64,000 nt of DNA from Psychrobacter ciconiae (GCF_904846055.1 NZ_CAJGYV010000001.1:124001-188000); one strand, 5' to 3'; shown: positions 35,417 through 44,528, counted from the first letter of the stretch. Program-made: numbers and translations. Notes: a model not told the origin generated them from the letters alone.

Positions 35417-36730
35417 ATGAATATTTTGGTTATCGGCTCAGGGGGTCGCGAGCACGCGCTGGCATGGCAATGCGCCAAAGACACGGCGGTTGAGCGCGTT
35501 TTTGTCGCTCCGGGAAACGCAGGAACGGCTTTTGAACCCAAATGCCAAAACGTAACGATTGAAAGTGCTGATAACAGTGACCCAAGCAACCACGGCGCGG
35601 TCATTGAGTTTTGCCAAAACAATGCCGTTGATTTGGTAATTGTCGGGCCCGAGGCGCCGCTCGTTCATGGCATTATCGACGCTTGCCGTGAAGCTAACAT
35701 TCAAGCTTGGGGACCTACCGCTTATTGCGCTCAGCTTGAAGGTTCAAAAACCTTTGCCAAAGACTTTATGCTAAAAAATAATATCCCAACGGCAAGCTAT
35801 CAGGGCTTCACCGATGCGGCGGAAGCAAAAGCTTACGTGGATAGCCAAGGCGCGCCAATTGTGATTAAAGCGGACGGCTTGGCGGCAGGAAAAGGCGTCA
35901 TTGTCGCAGAAACTGTAGCAGATGCTCATACTGCCATTGATGATATGCTTGCCGGCAACAAATTTGGTGATGCCGGAAGCCGAGTGGTGATTGAGCAGTT
36001 TTTAACCGGCGAGGAAGCCAGCTTTATTTGCATGATTGATGGCGATAACATTTTGCCAATGGCAACCAGTCAAGACCACAAGCGCGCCTTAGAGGGCGAT
36101 TTGGGCGCAAACACCGGCGGTATGGGCGCGTACTCGCCTGCCCCTGTCGTTAGCCAAGACGTTCACGATAAAGTCATGAGTCAAGTCATTGAACCGGTCG
36201 TTGCTGCTATGAAAGCTGACGGTCACCCTTACACCGGATTTTTATACGCCGGATTGATGATTGATGATAACGGCAACCCGTTTGTTATTGAATTTAACTG
36301 CCGCTTTGGTGACCCTGAAACGCAGCCAATTTTAATGCGCCTTAAGTCCTCTATCGTTCAGTTAATTAACGCCGGACTTGACGGTCAGTTGCCAAACAGT
36401 GCGGATTGGGATTCACGGGTGGCGCTTGGTATCGTGTTGGCATCAAAAGGCTACCCTGAATCGTCCTCAAAAGGCGATGTGATTACCGGATTGCCAAGCT
36501 TAGCGGCGGATAATGATGCGGTCAAAGTCTTTCACGCCGGAACTAAAGCCCTTGATGATGGCAGTATTGTCACCGATGGCGGTCGCGTGCTTTGTGTTAC
36601 CGCTTTAGCCGACAGTATTGAAAATGCTCAACAAGCCGCCCTTAGCACTATCGGCGCCATCAGCTTTGAGGGCATTCAATACCGCCGCGACATCGGTCAT
36701 CATGCCATTCGCCGTGAGCAGCATTGCTAG
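35417..36730 (+). CDS. purD: Phosphoribosylamine-glycine ligase
   Basis: 437 residues. N-terminal MNILVIGSGGREHALAW, the ATP-grasp core (GPEAPLVHGI, KTFAKDFMLKNNIPTASY, VIKADGLAAGKGVIVA), HKRALEGDLGANTGGMGAYSPAP and EFNCRFGDPETQP metal/ATP residues. It makes glycinamide ribonucleotide in purine synthesis. The start at 35417 matches the family and follows AAAGGG; 20 upstream in-frame codons are not conserved. Confidence 0.95.
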   Translation: MNILVIGSGGREHALAWQCAKDTAVERVFVAPGNAGTAFEPKCQNVTIESADNSDPSNHGAVIEFCQNNAVDLVIVGPEAPLVHGIIDACREANIQAWGPTAYCAQLEGSKTFAKDFMLKNNIPTASYQGFTDAAEAKAYVDSQGAPIVIKADGLAAGKGVIVAETVADAHTAIDDMLAGNKFGDAGSRVVIEQFLTGEEASFICMIDGDNILPMATSQDHKRALEGDLGANTGGMGAYSPAPVVSQDVHDKVMSQVIEPVVAAMKADGHPYTGFLYAGLMIDDNGNPFVIEFNCRFGDPETQPILMRLKSSIVQLINAGLDGQLPNSADWDSRVALGIVLASKGYPESSSKGDVITGLPSLAADNDAVKVFHAGTKALDDGSIVTDGGRVLCVTALADSIENAQQAALSTIGAISFEGIQYRRDIGHHAIRREQHC

Positions 36731-36757
36731 TTTGACCTGTTTTTGCAAGCTGTAAAA

Positions 36758-36789
36758 TAAAAAGCTCAGCTGCCGTCTGAGCTTTTTTA
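36758..36789 (+). terminator. Terminator after purD
   Basis: AAAAAGCTCAG ... CTGAGCTTTTTT stem-loop 30 bp after the purD stop codon. Confidence 0.85.
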
Positions 36790-36926
36790 GTGCTTTGGTG
36801 ATAATCGGTAACCGCCTGCGCTAACCGGTCATTTGTGTGCTACAATTTTGTCATTCGACTTGTATTGTTGGCCGAGCGCCTACAAGTCATTTACCATCTG
36901 ACCTTACTTGATGACTGATTATATTT

Positions 36927-38327
36927 ATGGCTCACAATCCGACCAAACCGCCTCATGATAAGCAATCGATTGACAATCTGAAAACCTCAGGATTTGAGCG
37001 CCGATTGTCCATTGCCAAAACGTCATTAAATATCGGTAGGCGTTGGGCAGGAAATAGCGTCTCTGGGCTATTTTTGGACAAAGACACCAAGGCGCGGCGT
37101 AACCAAGAATTTATGGAAGCCCAAGCCAAGTATCTGGCAGATGAGTTGGGCAAGCTTAAAGGCTCAGTCGTCAAAATTGGTCAAATGCTGGCGCTTTATG
37201 GTGAGCATATTTTGCCACCTGAAATCACCCGCGCCCTGCAAACGCTTAATGATGATACCGCAACGCTGCGTTGGGAGCGCATTGAACAAAATTTGCGCCG
37301 AATTTTGGGCGATAAGCTCAGTGATTTGGAGGTTGACCCAAATCCCATTGGCACCGCTTCCCTTGCCCAAGTTCACCGCGCCACCATCCGCGAAACTGGC
37401 GAGCAAATCGTCTTAAAGGTGCAATATCCTGGAGTTGCCGATGCCATCGACTCGGATTTGGCATTGTTTAAACGTCTGTTAAAGGTCAGTAATATTGTTC
37501 CGCAAACACGAGCACTTGATGCTTGGTTTGAGGAAATCCGCGACCTACTACACCATGAGGTCGACTATGAGGCAGAAGCGGCAACCACTGAGCGCTTTTA
37601 TGAGCGCCTAAAAAATGATCCGCGATATGTTGTTCCCAAAATCAACCGTTATTATTCAAGCCCAAGACTCCTTTGCATGACTTTTGAGTCGGGGGTTTCA
37701 GTAACTTCCCAAGCCTTAGAAGCCCTACCCCATGAGCGCCGAAACCAAATTGGTCAAGCGGCTATCGAAATTATGATGCAAGAGATATTTATTTGGGGGG
37801 AGATGCAGACCGACCCAAATTTTGGCAATTATTTGGTTCGGATTGCTAAAGATGATGATAGTGATCAGATTGATAAGCTTGTTTTGCTTGATTTTGGTGC
37901 CATTCGAACCTTTGATGCAGCACTTTTGACCATTGCTCGCAATTTATTGACGGCAGGCTATTATCATGATCATCAAGCGATGATGGCAGCGATGACCGGT
38001 TATGATTTTTTTGATACCATGAGCCCGAAAGTTAAGTCGGATGTTGCGGCGCTGTTCCTGCTTGCCACCGAGCCTTTTAGTGACCCTAATATCAATAAAG
38101 ACATCTCAGCGGACTGCTTGGATGATGAGCAGCGTTATGTTTGGGCAAACAGTCAATTGCACTCGCGTATTTCGGCGGCAGCGACCAAGGCGATGCAGTC
38201 TTTTGAGTTTAATTTACCGCCAAAAGAGTTTATGTTTATTAGCCGTAAGTTTATTGGGGCTTATACGTTTTTAACGGTGATCGATGCTCATACCGATTCG
38301 GCTAAGTTGGTGAAGATTTTCGTCTGA
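36927..38327 (+). CDS. AarF/UbiB (ABC1/ADCK) family atypical kinase
   Basis: 466 residues. It has the family KxGQ motif (LKGSVVKIGQMLA), the Ala-rich nucleotide loop (PIGTASLAQVHRA), the Lys of VLKVQYPGV, the catalytic-loop QTDPNFGNYLV and the metal-binding LLDFGAIR. UbiB-like proteins support ubiquinone synthesis, probably as ATPases bound to lipid or membrane. Whether this is the main UbiB or a paralogue is uncertain: there are no ubi genes nearby and the C-terminal membrane anchor typical of UbiB is not obvious. Confidence 0.85.
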   Translation: MAHNPTKPPHDKQSIDNLKTSGFERRLSIAKTSLNIGRRWAGNSVSGLFLDKDTKARRNQEFMEAQAKYLADELGKLKGSVVKIGQMLALYGEHILPPEITRALQTLNDDTATLRWERIEQNLRRILGDKLSDLEVDPNPIGTASLAQVHRATIRETGEQIVLKVQYPGVADAIDSDLALFKRLLKVSNIVPQTRALDAWFEEIRDLLHHEVDYEAEAATTERFYERLKNDPRYVVPKINRYYSSPRLLCMTFESGVSVTSQALEALPHERRNQIGQAAIEIMMQEIFIWGEMQTDPNFGNYLVRIAKDDDSDQIDKLVLLDFGAIRTFDAALLTIARNLLTAGYYHDHQAMMAAMTGYDFFDTMSPKVKSDVAALFLLATEPFSDPNINKDISADCLDDEQRYVWANSQLHSRISAAATKAMQSFEFNLPPKEFMFISRKFIGAYTFLTVIDAHTDSAKLVKIFV

Positions 38328-38364
38328 TTTGGTTTGGTAGTTAGGATAATTGTAACTCGATAGC

Positions 38365-38556
38365 TTAGATGAATAATGTGCAGTAAGGTTTGTTGTCTTT
38401 ATCAAATTCCTTACCAAGCAGCTTTATTGGCTTTAGTGTTTCTCCTCCATCGTCTGAAACCATAACTGTCATTTCTAGGTCTTCGAATGTTTTTAGCTCC
38501 TCGATAATTTGTGAGATGTTTTTTTCTTTATTTTCGCATTTGTTTTGGTTAGTCAT
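38365..38556 (-). CDS. Small hypothetical protein, AT-rich
   Basis: 63 residues from ATG 38556, which has an AGAGAG ribosome site 5-10 nt upstream; the frame extends further to 38631 with Lys-rich sequence that is probably not translated. The product is charged with a folded-looking second half (DLEMTVMVSDDGGETLKPIKLL, then GKEFDKDNKPYCTLFI). Its codon use is much more AT-rich than neighbouring genes, suggesting recent acquisition or weak selection. No family is recognised. Confidence 0.45.
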   Translation of the reverse strand: MTNQNKCENKEKNISQIIEELKTFEDLEMTVMVSDDGGETLKPIKLLGKEFDKDNKPYCTLFI

Positions 38557-38692
38557 GTTTCTCTCTTGGGTGTGTGGTTGAATCTTTGTTTTGCTTTTTA
38601 AGCTTTTTTTAGTTAGTTTTTTTTGATGCATTAATTTTTTACTTAGGCTATTGTTTAAACTTACTTTAAACTAACTTTGTATTTTAAAAGTT

Positions 38693-39340
38693 CTAACTTT
38701 CTTTAGGCAACCAATCATCAAAGCGCGTTTGATAACCGTTAGGTTTTATCATAGTAAGCTGCCAACAGGCTTCACCGCGCGCCAGATATTTTACCTCAAA
38801 ATGGGTTCGCTGACTGCTATCCGGCACACGCGCGCGCTCAACTTTTAATTGCCAAACATCGCGCGCTTGAGTCTCACTATTATCGATATACGCCTCAATA
38901 TTACTTGCTAAAACAATCTCCCCGCCCGTCTGTAATCGCGATAATAAAAACTCAAAAAATGGCATATTCAACCACTGCTGATTGGGATTGTGCTGCTCAG
39001 GATTTGGGTACAAAATAAATATCCTGCTTAATCGCTTTGGTGGCAGCGCAAACACTGTCCAAGCAATGGCATCAGCGTGAATGGCAGTTAAATTGGGAAG
39101 CAACTGCTGCAGAGCTGATTTTTCAAACGCCATAAATTTATTTTTGGTGCGTTCAATAGCGATTAAATGGCAATCAGAATGAGCAATAGCAAAGCTTAGC
39201 GCGTGTTTGCCGCGACCTGCCCCGATTTCTAAGGCAAGCGTTGCTTTTGTTGCCACCACTTCAGGAATAAAAAAATCGCGCGGTAAAAATAGCTTTTCGG
39301 GCAAAAAAGCGCGGCAGTGGCGATGGCTTAGCGTTGTCAT
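38693..39340 (-). CDS. TrmB-like SAM-dependent methyltransferase
   Basis: 215 residues with a Rossmann SAM site (LALEIGAGRGKHALSFA, then HLIAIERTKNKF) and TrmB-like order (ADAIAWTVF, FILYPNPEQHNPNQQW, FFEFLLSRLQTGGEIVLASNIEAY). In true tRNA (guanine-46-N7)-methyltransferases the fourth block reads like FPDPWPKKRHHKRR; here it is altered (LYPNPEQHNPNQQ), so this may be a paralogue with another substrate. Confidence 0.7.
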   Translation of the reverse strand: MTTLSHRHCRAFLPEKLFLPRDFFIPEVVATKATLALEIGAGRGKHALSFAIAHSDCHLIAIERTKNKFMAFEKSALQQLLPNLTAIHADAIAWTVFALPPKRLSRIFILYPNPEQHNPNQQWLNMPFFEFLLSRLQTGGEIVLASNIEAYIDNSETQARDVWQLKVERARVPDSSQRTHFEVKYLARGEACWQLTMIKPNGYQTRFDDWLPKES

Positions 39341-39456
39341 ATCAAGCCCTTAAAATAGATGGGTTTTGGCGTGTTGTCTTTTCATAATGGCGTGCTATTA
39401 TAACGGCTATTGCTTGCGGAAAACACCGCCAAAACCTTACTTATTTTTGAATGCTC

Positions 39457-39660
39457 ATGACTAATAACAACGCTAAAAACCACAACTCCCCCACCCCAAG
39501 GCAGTTTGCTTGCCCCAATTGCGGTAAAAAAACGGTTTGGCAGGACAATGCCTTTAAGCCATTTTGTAGTGAGCGCTGCAAATTGATAGATTTGGGTGCT
39601 TGGGCAAGTGAAGATTATCGCTTGCCTGCCGATACCGCGCCGTTTTCTGACGAGCTGTAA
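39457..39660 (+). CDS. yacG: DNA gyrase inhibitor / zinc-binding protein YacG
   Basis: 67 residues with the four zinc-ligand Cys arranged CPNCGK ... [14 protein letters not shown] and the conserved C-terminal acidic tail (ASEDYRLP). YacG binds GyrB and blocks DNA binding. Two ATGs six bases apart (39451 and 39457) are both possible starts. It precedes argD by 80 bp. Confidence 0.9.
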   Translation: MTNNNAKNHNSPTPRQFACPNCGKKTVWQDNAFKPFCSERCKLIDLGAWASEDYRLPADTAPFSDEL

Positions 39661-39740
39661 ACTACCTGATTGACCCTTTTAACTCAGCAGCTTACAGCTT
39701 GCCGTTATTGATTTTACCATTGCCAAATTAAGGACAATTT

Positions 39741-40928
39741 ATGTCAGCCACTTATTTAATGCCAACCTACAGCCGCCAACCTATCAGCTTTTCACGCGGT
39801 GCTGGCAGCTGGCTTTACACCAAAGACGACACCGCTTATCTTGACGCGCTGACCGGAATTGCGGTTTGCGGCTTGGGGCATTGTCATCCAAAAGTGACAG
39901 AGGCAATCTGCGATCAAGCAAAAACCTTGGTTCATACCAGCAATTTATTTGGTATTGACTGGCAAGAGCGCGCCGGCGAAGCGCTTTGTACGGCAGCAGG
40001 AATGGACAGCGTATTTTTTGCCAACAGCGGCGCAGAAGCCAATGAGGCGGCGCTGAAATTGGCACGACTTTTTGCGCACAATCAAGGCTTTAGCCGACCA
40101 AAAGTCATCGTGATGGAAAAGTCATTTCACGGTCGGACGCTCTTATCCTTATCAGCAACGGCAAACCCAAAAGCTCGTGAAGGCTTTTTTACCCTTGATG
40201 ACGACTTTATCCGCGTGCCCTTCGGCGATATCGAAGCCATCAAGCAAGCAGCTCACGACTGTGATGAGATTTGCGCGATTTTGGTCGAGCCTATTCAAGG
40301 TGAAGGCGGCTTAAATACCGCGGACAATGGCTTTGGTTATTTAGAAGACCTGCAAGCCGAGTGCGACGCCAATAACTGGCTGTTTATGATAGATGAGGTG
40401 CAAACGGGTAACGGTCGCACGGGTAAATACTTTGCTTATCAGCACAGCAGTGCAAAGCCTGATGTGTTAACCACTGCTAAAGGTTTAGGCAATGGCTTTC
40501 CGGTTGGCGCTTGTATGGTTCGGGGGCGCGCAGCTGACTTGTTTGGTGCCGGAAGTCACGGCTCAACCTATGGTGGAACGCCACTTGCCAGCCGCGTGGT
40601 TCATGCCGTTTATGATGAACTAAAAGATGGCAGTGTCATGCAAAATGCGGTGACTGAGGGCAACTTTATCGCCCAAACCATCAAAGACGAACTAAGCGGC
40701 TTTGATATTGGGTCACGCGGCGCAGGAATGATGATTGGTATTGTTTTACCTGAAAGCGCCGATTGCTATGCCCTTGTTGACCGCGCCCGCGACGAAGAAA
40801 AGCTAATTATCAACGTCACCGGTGGTCATGTGGTGCGCTTGTTGCCACCTTTAAATATGGTTCGAGATGAGAGCGAACAAGTGGTTGAGCGCTTAACAAG
40901 GTTAATCAAATCGACACTTAATGGCTAA
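39741..40928 (+). CDS. argD: Acetylornithine/succinyldiaminopimelate aminotransferase
   Basis: 395 residues, class III PLP aminotransferase. GIAVCGLGHCHP, FANSGAEANEAALKLAR, SFHGRT, DEVQTGNGRTGKYFAYQ, and the PLP Lys in TTAKGLGNGFPVGA, followed by THGSTYGGTPLA-like GSHGSTYGGTPLASRV. It serves arginine and probably lysine synthesis. AAGGACAATTT precedes the ATG. Length and motifs agree with ArgD. Confidence 0.93.
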   Translation: MSATYLMPTYSRQPISFSRGAGSWLYTKDDTAYLDALTGIAVCGLGHCHPKVTEAICDQAKTLVHTSNLFGIDWQERAGEALCTAAGMDSVFFANSGAEANEAALKLARLFAHNQGFSRPKVIVMEKSFHGRTLLSLSATANPKAREGFFTLDDDFIRVPFGDIEAIKQAAHDCDEICAILVEPIQGEGGLNTADNGFGYLEDLQAECDANNWLFMIDEVQTGNGRTGKYFAYQHSSAKPDVLTTAKGLGNGFPVGACMVRGRAADLFGAGSHGSTYGGTPLASRVVHAVYDELKDGSVMQNAVTEGNFIAQTIKDELSGFDIGSRGAGMMIGIVLPESADCYALVDRARDEEKLIINVTGGHVVRLLPPLNMVRDESEQVVERLTRLIKSTLNG

Positions 40929-40947
40929 TTTTTCAGCGTTTGGTATT

Positions 40948-40980
40948 AAAAAACCCCAAGATCAGCTTGGGGCTTTTCGT
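40948..40980. terminator. Terminator between argD and the LysR gene
   Basis: CCCCAAG-ATCAG-CTTGGGG stem flanked by A-run and T-run between convergent genes. Confidence 0.85.
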
Positions 40981-41008
40981 TTTTAGTCGTTCATTTTTAC
41001 ATTATCAA

Positions 41009-41911
41009 TCAACTGCTGGCATGAAAGTATTTTTTTAGCACTTCTAAGCAGCGGGTAATTTTTGCCGGCTGCTGATCGCGATTTAAGGTGACTGCGTACA
41101 GTACAAAGCTTGGCAGCTGATAACCGGTGAGAACTTCAACCAGCTCGCCATTTTCAAGCTCTTTTTTAATGTCCATTTCCATCATTCGTACCAAGCCGTG
41201 ACCTTCTTTGGCAAGGGTGGTTGCCATAAATACGTTGTTGGTGTGGATTCGCGAGCTAAGTTTGGTTCGTGTTTTTTTGCCGGTTTCAGTTTGCGTTAGC
41301 TCGATTTGATTGGCATCTTTCATGATGTCGATGCAAATTAGCTGATGATTACTTAAATCTTTTGGTGATTCGATTTTTTGATGACCGCGAAGGTATTGTG
41401 GTGAGGCGACTAGCAGTTGGCGGATGTCAGTTAGTGGATGATTGCTTAGGCTATTGTCATTAATGCTGGGGCTCATTCGGATGGCAATGTCGATGCGCTC
41501 ATCAATCATGTCAATATAACGGTTGTCAGCAAGAAAGGTGATGCTCAAATCATCGTGAGCCGCCATCCATGTTGAGAGCGCAGGCAAAATATGATTGACG
41601 CCAAGCTCAGGGGTGGTGGCAATTCGCAGGCTTCCGGCAAGCTCGTCACGCAGTTGGTTGACTTTGATGCGACCTTGTTCAGCGGCGCTCACCACATCTT
41701 TTGCTGCTTCATAAAAGCTTTCGCCCGCCTCGGTCAAGCTCAGCTTTCGGGTGGAACGGTGCAGCAAGACCACGCCAAGCTCATTTTCTAATGAGCGGAT
41801 TTGCTGGCTTACCGCGCTTGTGGTGATACCAAGCTCGCGCGCCGAACCACTAAATGAGCCGTGACTGACCACACTTGCAAACACCGCCATACCGCGAAGG
41901 TTATCTAACAT
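41009..41911 (-). CDS. LysR-family transcriptional regulator
   Basis: 300 residues. The N-terminal winged HTH (MLDNLRGMAVFASVVSHGSFSGSARELG, then TTSAVSQQIRSLENELGVVLLHRSTRKLSLTEAG) is followed by a periplasmic-binding-like effector domain (SLRIATTPELGVNHILPALSTWM). The subgroup is CrgA/DsdC-like by general pattern only; ligand and target are unknown. It is convergent with argD and separate from dnaX, and its upstream 200 bp are very AT-rich with no divergent gene to hint at its target. Confidence 0.9.
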   Translation of the reverse strand: MLDNLRGMAVFASVVSHGSFSGSARELGITTSAVSQQIRSLENELGVVLLHRSTRKLSLTEAGESFYEAAKDVVSAAEQGRIKVNQLRDELAGSLRIATTPELGVNHILPALSTWMAAHDDLSITFLADNRYIDMIDERIDIAIRMSPSINDNSLSNHPLTDIRQLLVASPQYLRGHQKIESPKDLSNHQLICIDIMKDANQIELTQTETGKKTRTKLSSRIHTNNVFMATTLAKEGHGLVRMMEMDIKKELENGELVEVLTGYQLPSFVLYAVTLNRDQQPAKITRCLEVLKKYFHASS

Positions 41912-42139
41912 ACTCTCACCTAAACTATTTTCAGTTTTTAATTTATCTTAACCATTATAACTTAGTTTAAGTATTATTTCATCTATTGATAAATTTGACG
42001 GTCGTTATCATTAAAAACAAAGTCTTTGATATCAAGGCATTACTCATAAGATAATTTTAATAAATTTGATAATTTTCGCTAAAAACTACCCTGAGAAACT
42101 TCGCTAACTCAAACTCAAACCTTTACTGTTTAGCAAACG

Positions 42140-42613
42140 TTAAGGGTCATGAAGCTCGATTTGGACAAGCTCGCCCTGCCCTTGCTCAGTTAAATAGTGC
42201 ATGACCGGCGATTTTAAAATCAGTGATTTTGCGGCAGCTTGAGCTTGAGCAAGGCGCTGATTTTTTCGTTGATATGGCGTATCATTTCTCATTGACATCA
42301 AATTTTCATCAAAAAGCAATTTAATGTGAGCGTTTGGAAATTGCTCATGTATTTTTTCTGCTAACTGATTAAAAGTAGTTTGCAAATGGCGGCTATCAAC
42401 CGCGGTATGAAACGTCGCCGCCCCGTGACATTCGCCTACCATGATGCCCTGCCGCGCCAGCGCCAATTCATCCGCAGCAAGTAGCCCCTCAGCGCGAGCC
42501 GATTGTAGCCAATAGTCCCATTTGTCCGGCGACCATTGACCGTTTAATTCTTGCGGCGGACAATGTAGCAGTTCGCGTGGGTCGTTCATTAATAACTGAG
42601 AATCATTTCGCAC
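42140..42613 (-). CDS. dnaX: DnaX tau-specific C-terminal domain (separated by frame disruption)
   Basis: The product has the polymerase III tau C-terminal region: LNGQWSPDKWDYWLQSARAEGL, LALARQGIMVGECHG, FHTAVDSRHLQTTFNQLAEKI and QAQAAAKSLILKSPVMHYLTEQGQGELVQIEL. In E. coli this part binds DnaB and the alpha subunit. It is in the same genomic frame as the N-terminal ORF (42770-44470) but is cut off from it by stop codons in the 12-bp repeat tract. The ATG at 42613 is just the first Met after the repeats; residues upstream (EPVRND...) are still in frame, so it is unlikely to be a true start. Confidence 0.8.
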   Translation of the reverse strand: MRNDSQLLMNDPRELLHCPPQELNGQWSPDKWDYWLQSARAEGLLAADELALARQGIMVGECHGAATFHTAVDSRHLQTTFNQLAEKIHEQFPNAHIKLLFDENLMSMRNDTPYQRKNQRLAQAQAAAKSLILKSPVMHYLTEQGQGELVQIELHDP

Positions 42614-42621
42614 CGGCTCAA

Positions 42622-42936
42622 GGTTCGGCTCAAGGTTCGGCTCAAGGTTCGGCTCAAGGTTCGGCTCAAGGTTCGGCTCAAGGTCGGCTCAAGGTTCGGC
42701 TCAAGGTTCGGCTCAAGGTTCGGCTCAAGGTTCGGCTCAAGGTTCGGCTCAAGGTTCGCTCAGTTCGGCTCAGGTTCGGCTCAAGGTTCGGCTCAAGGTT
42801 CGGCTCAAGGTTCGGCTCAAGGTTCGGCTCAGGTTCGGCTCAAGGTTCGGCTCAAGGTTCAGCTCTAGGTTCGGCTCAAGGTTCGACTCAAGGTTCGGCT
42901 CAAGGTTCGGCTCAAGGTTCGGCTCAAGGTTCGGCG
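42622..42936. repeat. 12-bp tandem repeat tract in dnaX (about 26 copies)
   Basis: The unit on the plus strand is GGTTCGGCTCAA; in the dnaX reading direction it encodes Leu-Glu-Pro-Asn. There are 26 units over 42622-42927 (306 bp, six bases short of 26 x 12). Units starting at 42682 and 42821 lack one base, and the pair at 42753-42772 lacks four (one each of G, A, G and A). Two others carry substitutions (42856 and 42880). In coding order the frame goes NLEP, then LSRT, then a frame with repeated TGA, and back to NLEP before the C-terminal domain. Confidence 0.95.
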
Positions 42937-44470
42937 AAACTGCTTGATTTAGGATTTGATCACTTTGATTTGCCGAAACCGTTTCGTTACTGCTTTGATG
43001 ATTTGCAAAAGTATTTGACGCTAAATTTGGTTCAGAAGCATCGGCATAATTTTCGCTAAAACTTTCCGGACCTATCCTGACATCTTCGCTACCATAAGAA
43101 AGCGTTTCAAAGCTTGGAGTCTCTAAATTATTATCGGATAAAGTTTCGTTTTGATTATGAATGTCAAAGTTATTTTGGCTTGCAAAATTTTCCGGCGCTG
43201 AATGCTCTGAATGCTTTAACTTTGCCGTTATCGCTAAATCATTCTCCGAGCGGCTTTGCTCATTAACACCCAATTGCGCATTTTGATTTTGCGCTGACTG
43301 ATGCTGTATAAAACTTTCGTCTTGAATTGGTTGCGACACACTAGGGGCAACATCAATCATTTCATCAAGACCAAGTGGTCGAAATGCCAATAGCCGTAAA
43401 ATGCACATTTCAAGCGCTTGCATCGGTGTATTAGCAAGCTTCATTGCCTCGCGCGCCTGAACAACGATTTCATAATACAACTGAAGCACGTCAGGTGACA
43501 TGGCTTGCGCAAGCTTGGTGATTTGCGCGGCTTGCACTTCATTGACGTTTAGCGCAACTTGGGGTAATAATTGAGTGAGCGCAAGCTGGTGCAACAACTC
43601 CGCTAAGCCATCAAACATGCTTGCCGAATCGACCATTTGCTGCCGCAACTGCTCAATGTGCCGTGCGACCGCAGCTTTATCATTTTGATAAATATCGGCA
43701 ATCAGGCGCACCAAATCCGCCGAATCAATCAGCCCAAGCATGGCGTTTACCGTCTCATCATCAAGATAACCTTGACCAAAGGCAATCGCTTGGTCGGTCA
43801 AGGATAACGCATCACGGACCGAGCCTTTTGCCGCATGAGCCAATTGCCAAAGTGCCGGCTGAGTGAACGAAATCTGCTCTTGGGTCAAAATATTGCCCAA
43901 ATGTTCGCTAAGTAAAGCTTGCTGCAATGGCCGCAATACAAACTGCAAGCAGCGCGAAATGATGGTAATCGGCAATTTTTGCGGGTCGGTGGTCGCCAGC
44001 AAAAACTTCACGTGAGCCGGCGGCTCTTCAAGTGTTTTTAGCAGCGCGTTAAAGCTGTGCGTTGAGAGCATGTGAACTTCGTCAATGAGGTACACTTTAT
44101 AGCGCCCCTGACTTGGGGCATAGGGCACATTGTCAAGCAGCTCGCGGGTGTCCTCAACCTTGGTTCGAGACGCCGCGTCAATCTCGATTAAATCGATAAA
44201 GCGACCTCGGTCGATCGCCACGCAGTGCTCGCAAACGCCACAAGGGGTACTGGTCACGCCCGTATCGCAGTTCAAGCACTTGGCTAAAATTCGCGCTATC
44301 GTCGTTTTGCCAACGCCGCGCGTTCCGGTGAACAAATACGCGTGATGCAGCCGGTTATAATCGATGGCGTTGATAAGCGCTTGAGAAACGTGCGACTGCC
44401 CGATTAACTCATGAAAGTTTTTTGGGCGATATTTTCGGGCTAATACTTGATATTGCGGCGTCATAGTCAT
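42770..44470 (-). CDS. dnaX: DNA polymerase III clamp-loader subunit DnaX, N-terminal (gamma-like) part
   Basis: 566 residues as encoded. AAA+ clamp-loader ATPase with Walker A GTRGVGKTT (residues 49-57), zinc ligands Cys66/77/80/83, Walker B LIDEVHML, sensor SRC motif (IISRCLQFVLRP) and domain III. After about residue 370 comes a long Asn/Glu/Ser-rich linker and then NLEP repeats that shift into LSRT repeats and stop at TGA 42770-42772. The translated product would resemble gamma without the tau C-terminus. Because tau is needed to bridge helicase and polymerase, the disruption is either real with recoding, or a sequence error in the repeat. Confidence 0.9.
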   Translation of the reverse strand: MTMTPQYQVLARKYRPKNFHELIGQSHVSQALINAIDYNRLHHAYLFTGTRGVGKTTIARILAKCLNCDTGVTSTPCGVCEHCVAIDRGRFIDLIEIDAASRTKVEDTRELLDNVPYAPSQGRYKVYLIDEVHMLSTHSFNALLKTLEEPPAHVKFLLATTDPQKLPITIISRCLQFVLRPLQQALLSEHLGNILTQEQISFTQPALWQLAHAAKGSVRDALSLTDQAIAFGQGYLDDETVNAMLGLIDSADLVRLIADIYQNDKAAVARHIEQLRQQMVDSASMFDGLAELLHQLALTQLLPQVALNVNEVQAAQITKLAQAMSPDVLQLYYEIVVQAREAMKLANTPMQALEMCILRLLAFRPLGLDEMIDVAPSVSQPIQDESFIQHQSAQNQNAQLGVNEQSRSENDLAITAKLKHSEHSAPENFASQNNFDIHNQNETLSDNNLETPSFETLSYGSEDVRIGPESFSENYADASEPNLASNTFANHQSSNETVSANQSDQILNQAVSPNLEPNLEPNLEPNLESNLEPNLELNLEPNLEPNLSRTLSRTLSRTLSRTLSRT

Positions 44471-44528
44471 CCAGTTTGGCGGCGATTTTGGCGTTAGATT
44501 AACGGCAATTAAGAACCGTTATTATAGC

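Noticed and set aside
42622-42936. CRISPR-like array
   Set aside because: Units are contiguous 12-mers without spacers and lie inside dnaX; no cas genes are near.
42577-43059. Plus-strand frame of 160 codons rich in Ala-Gln-Gly-Ser and Lys-Val-Arg-Leu repeats
   Set aside because: It is the reverse strand of the dnaX repeat tract; the repeats keep any frame open, and it changes reading sense with each imperfect unit.
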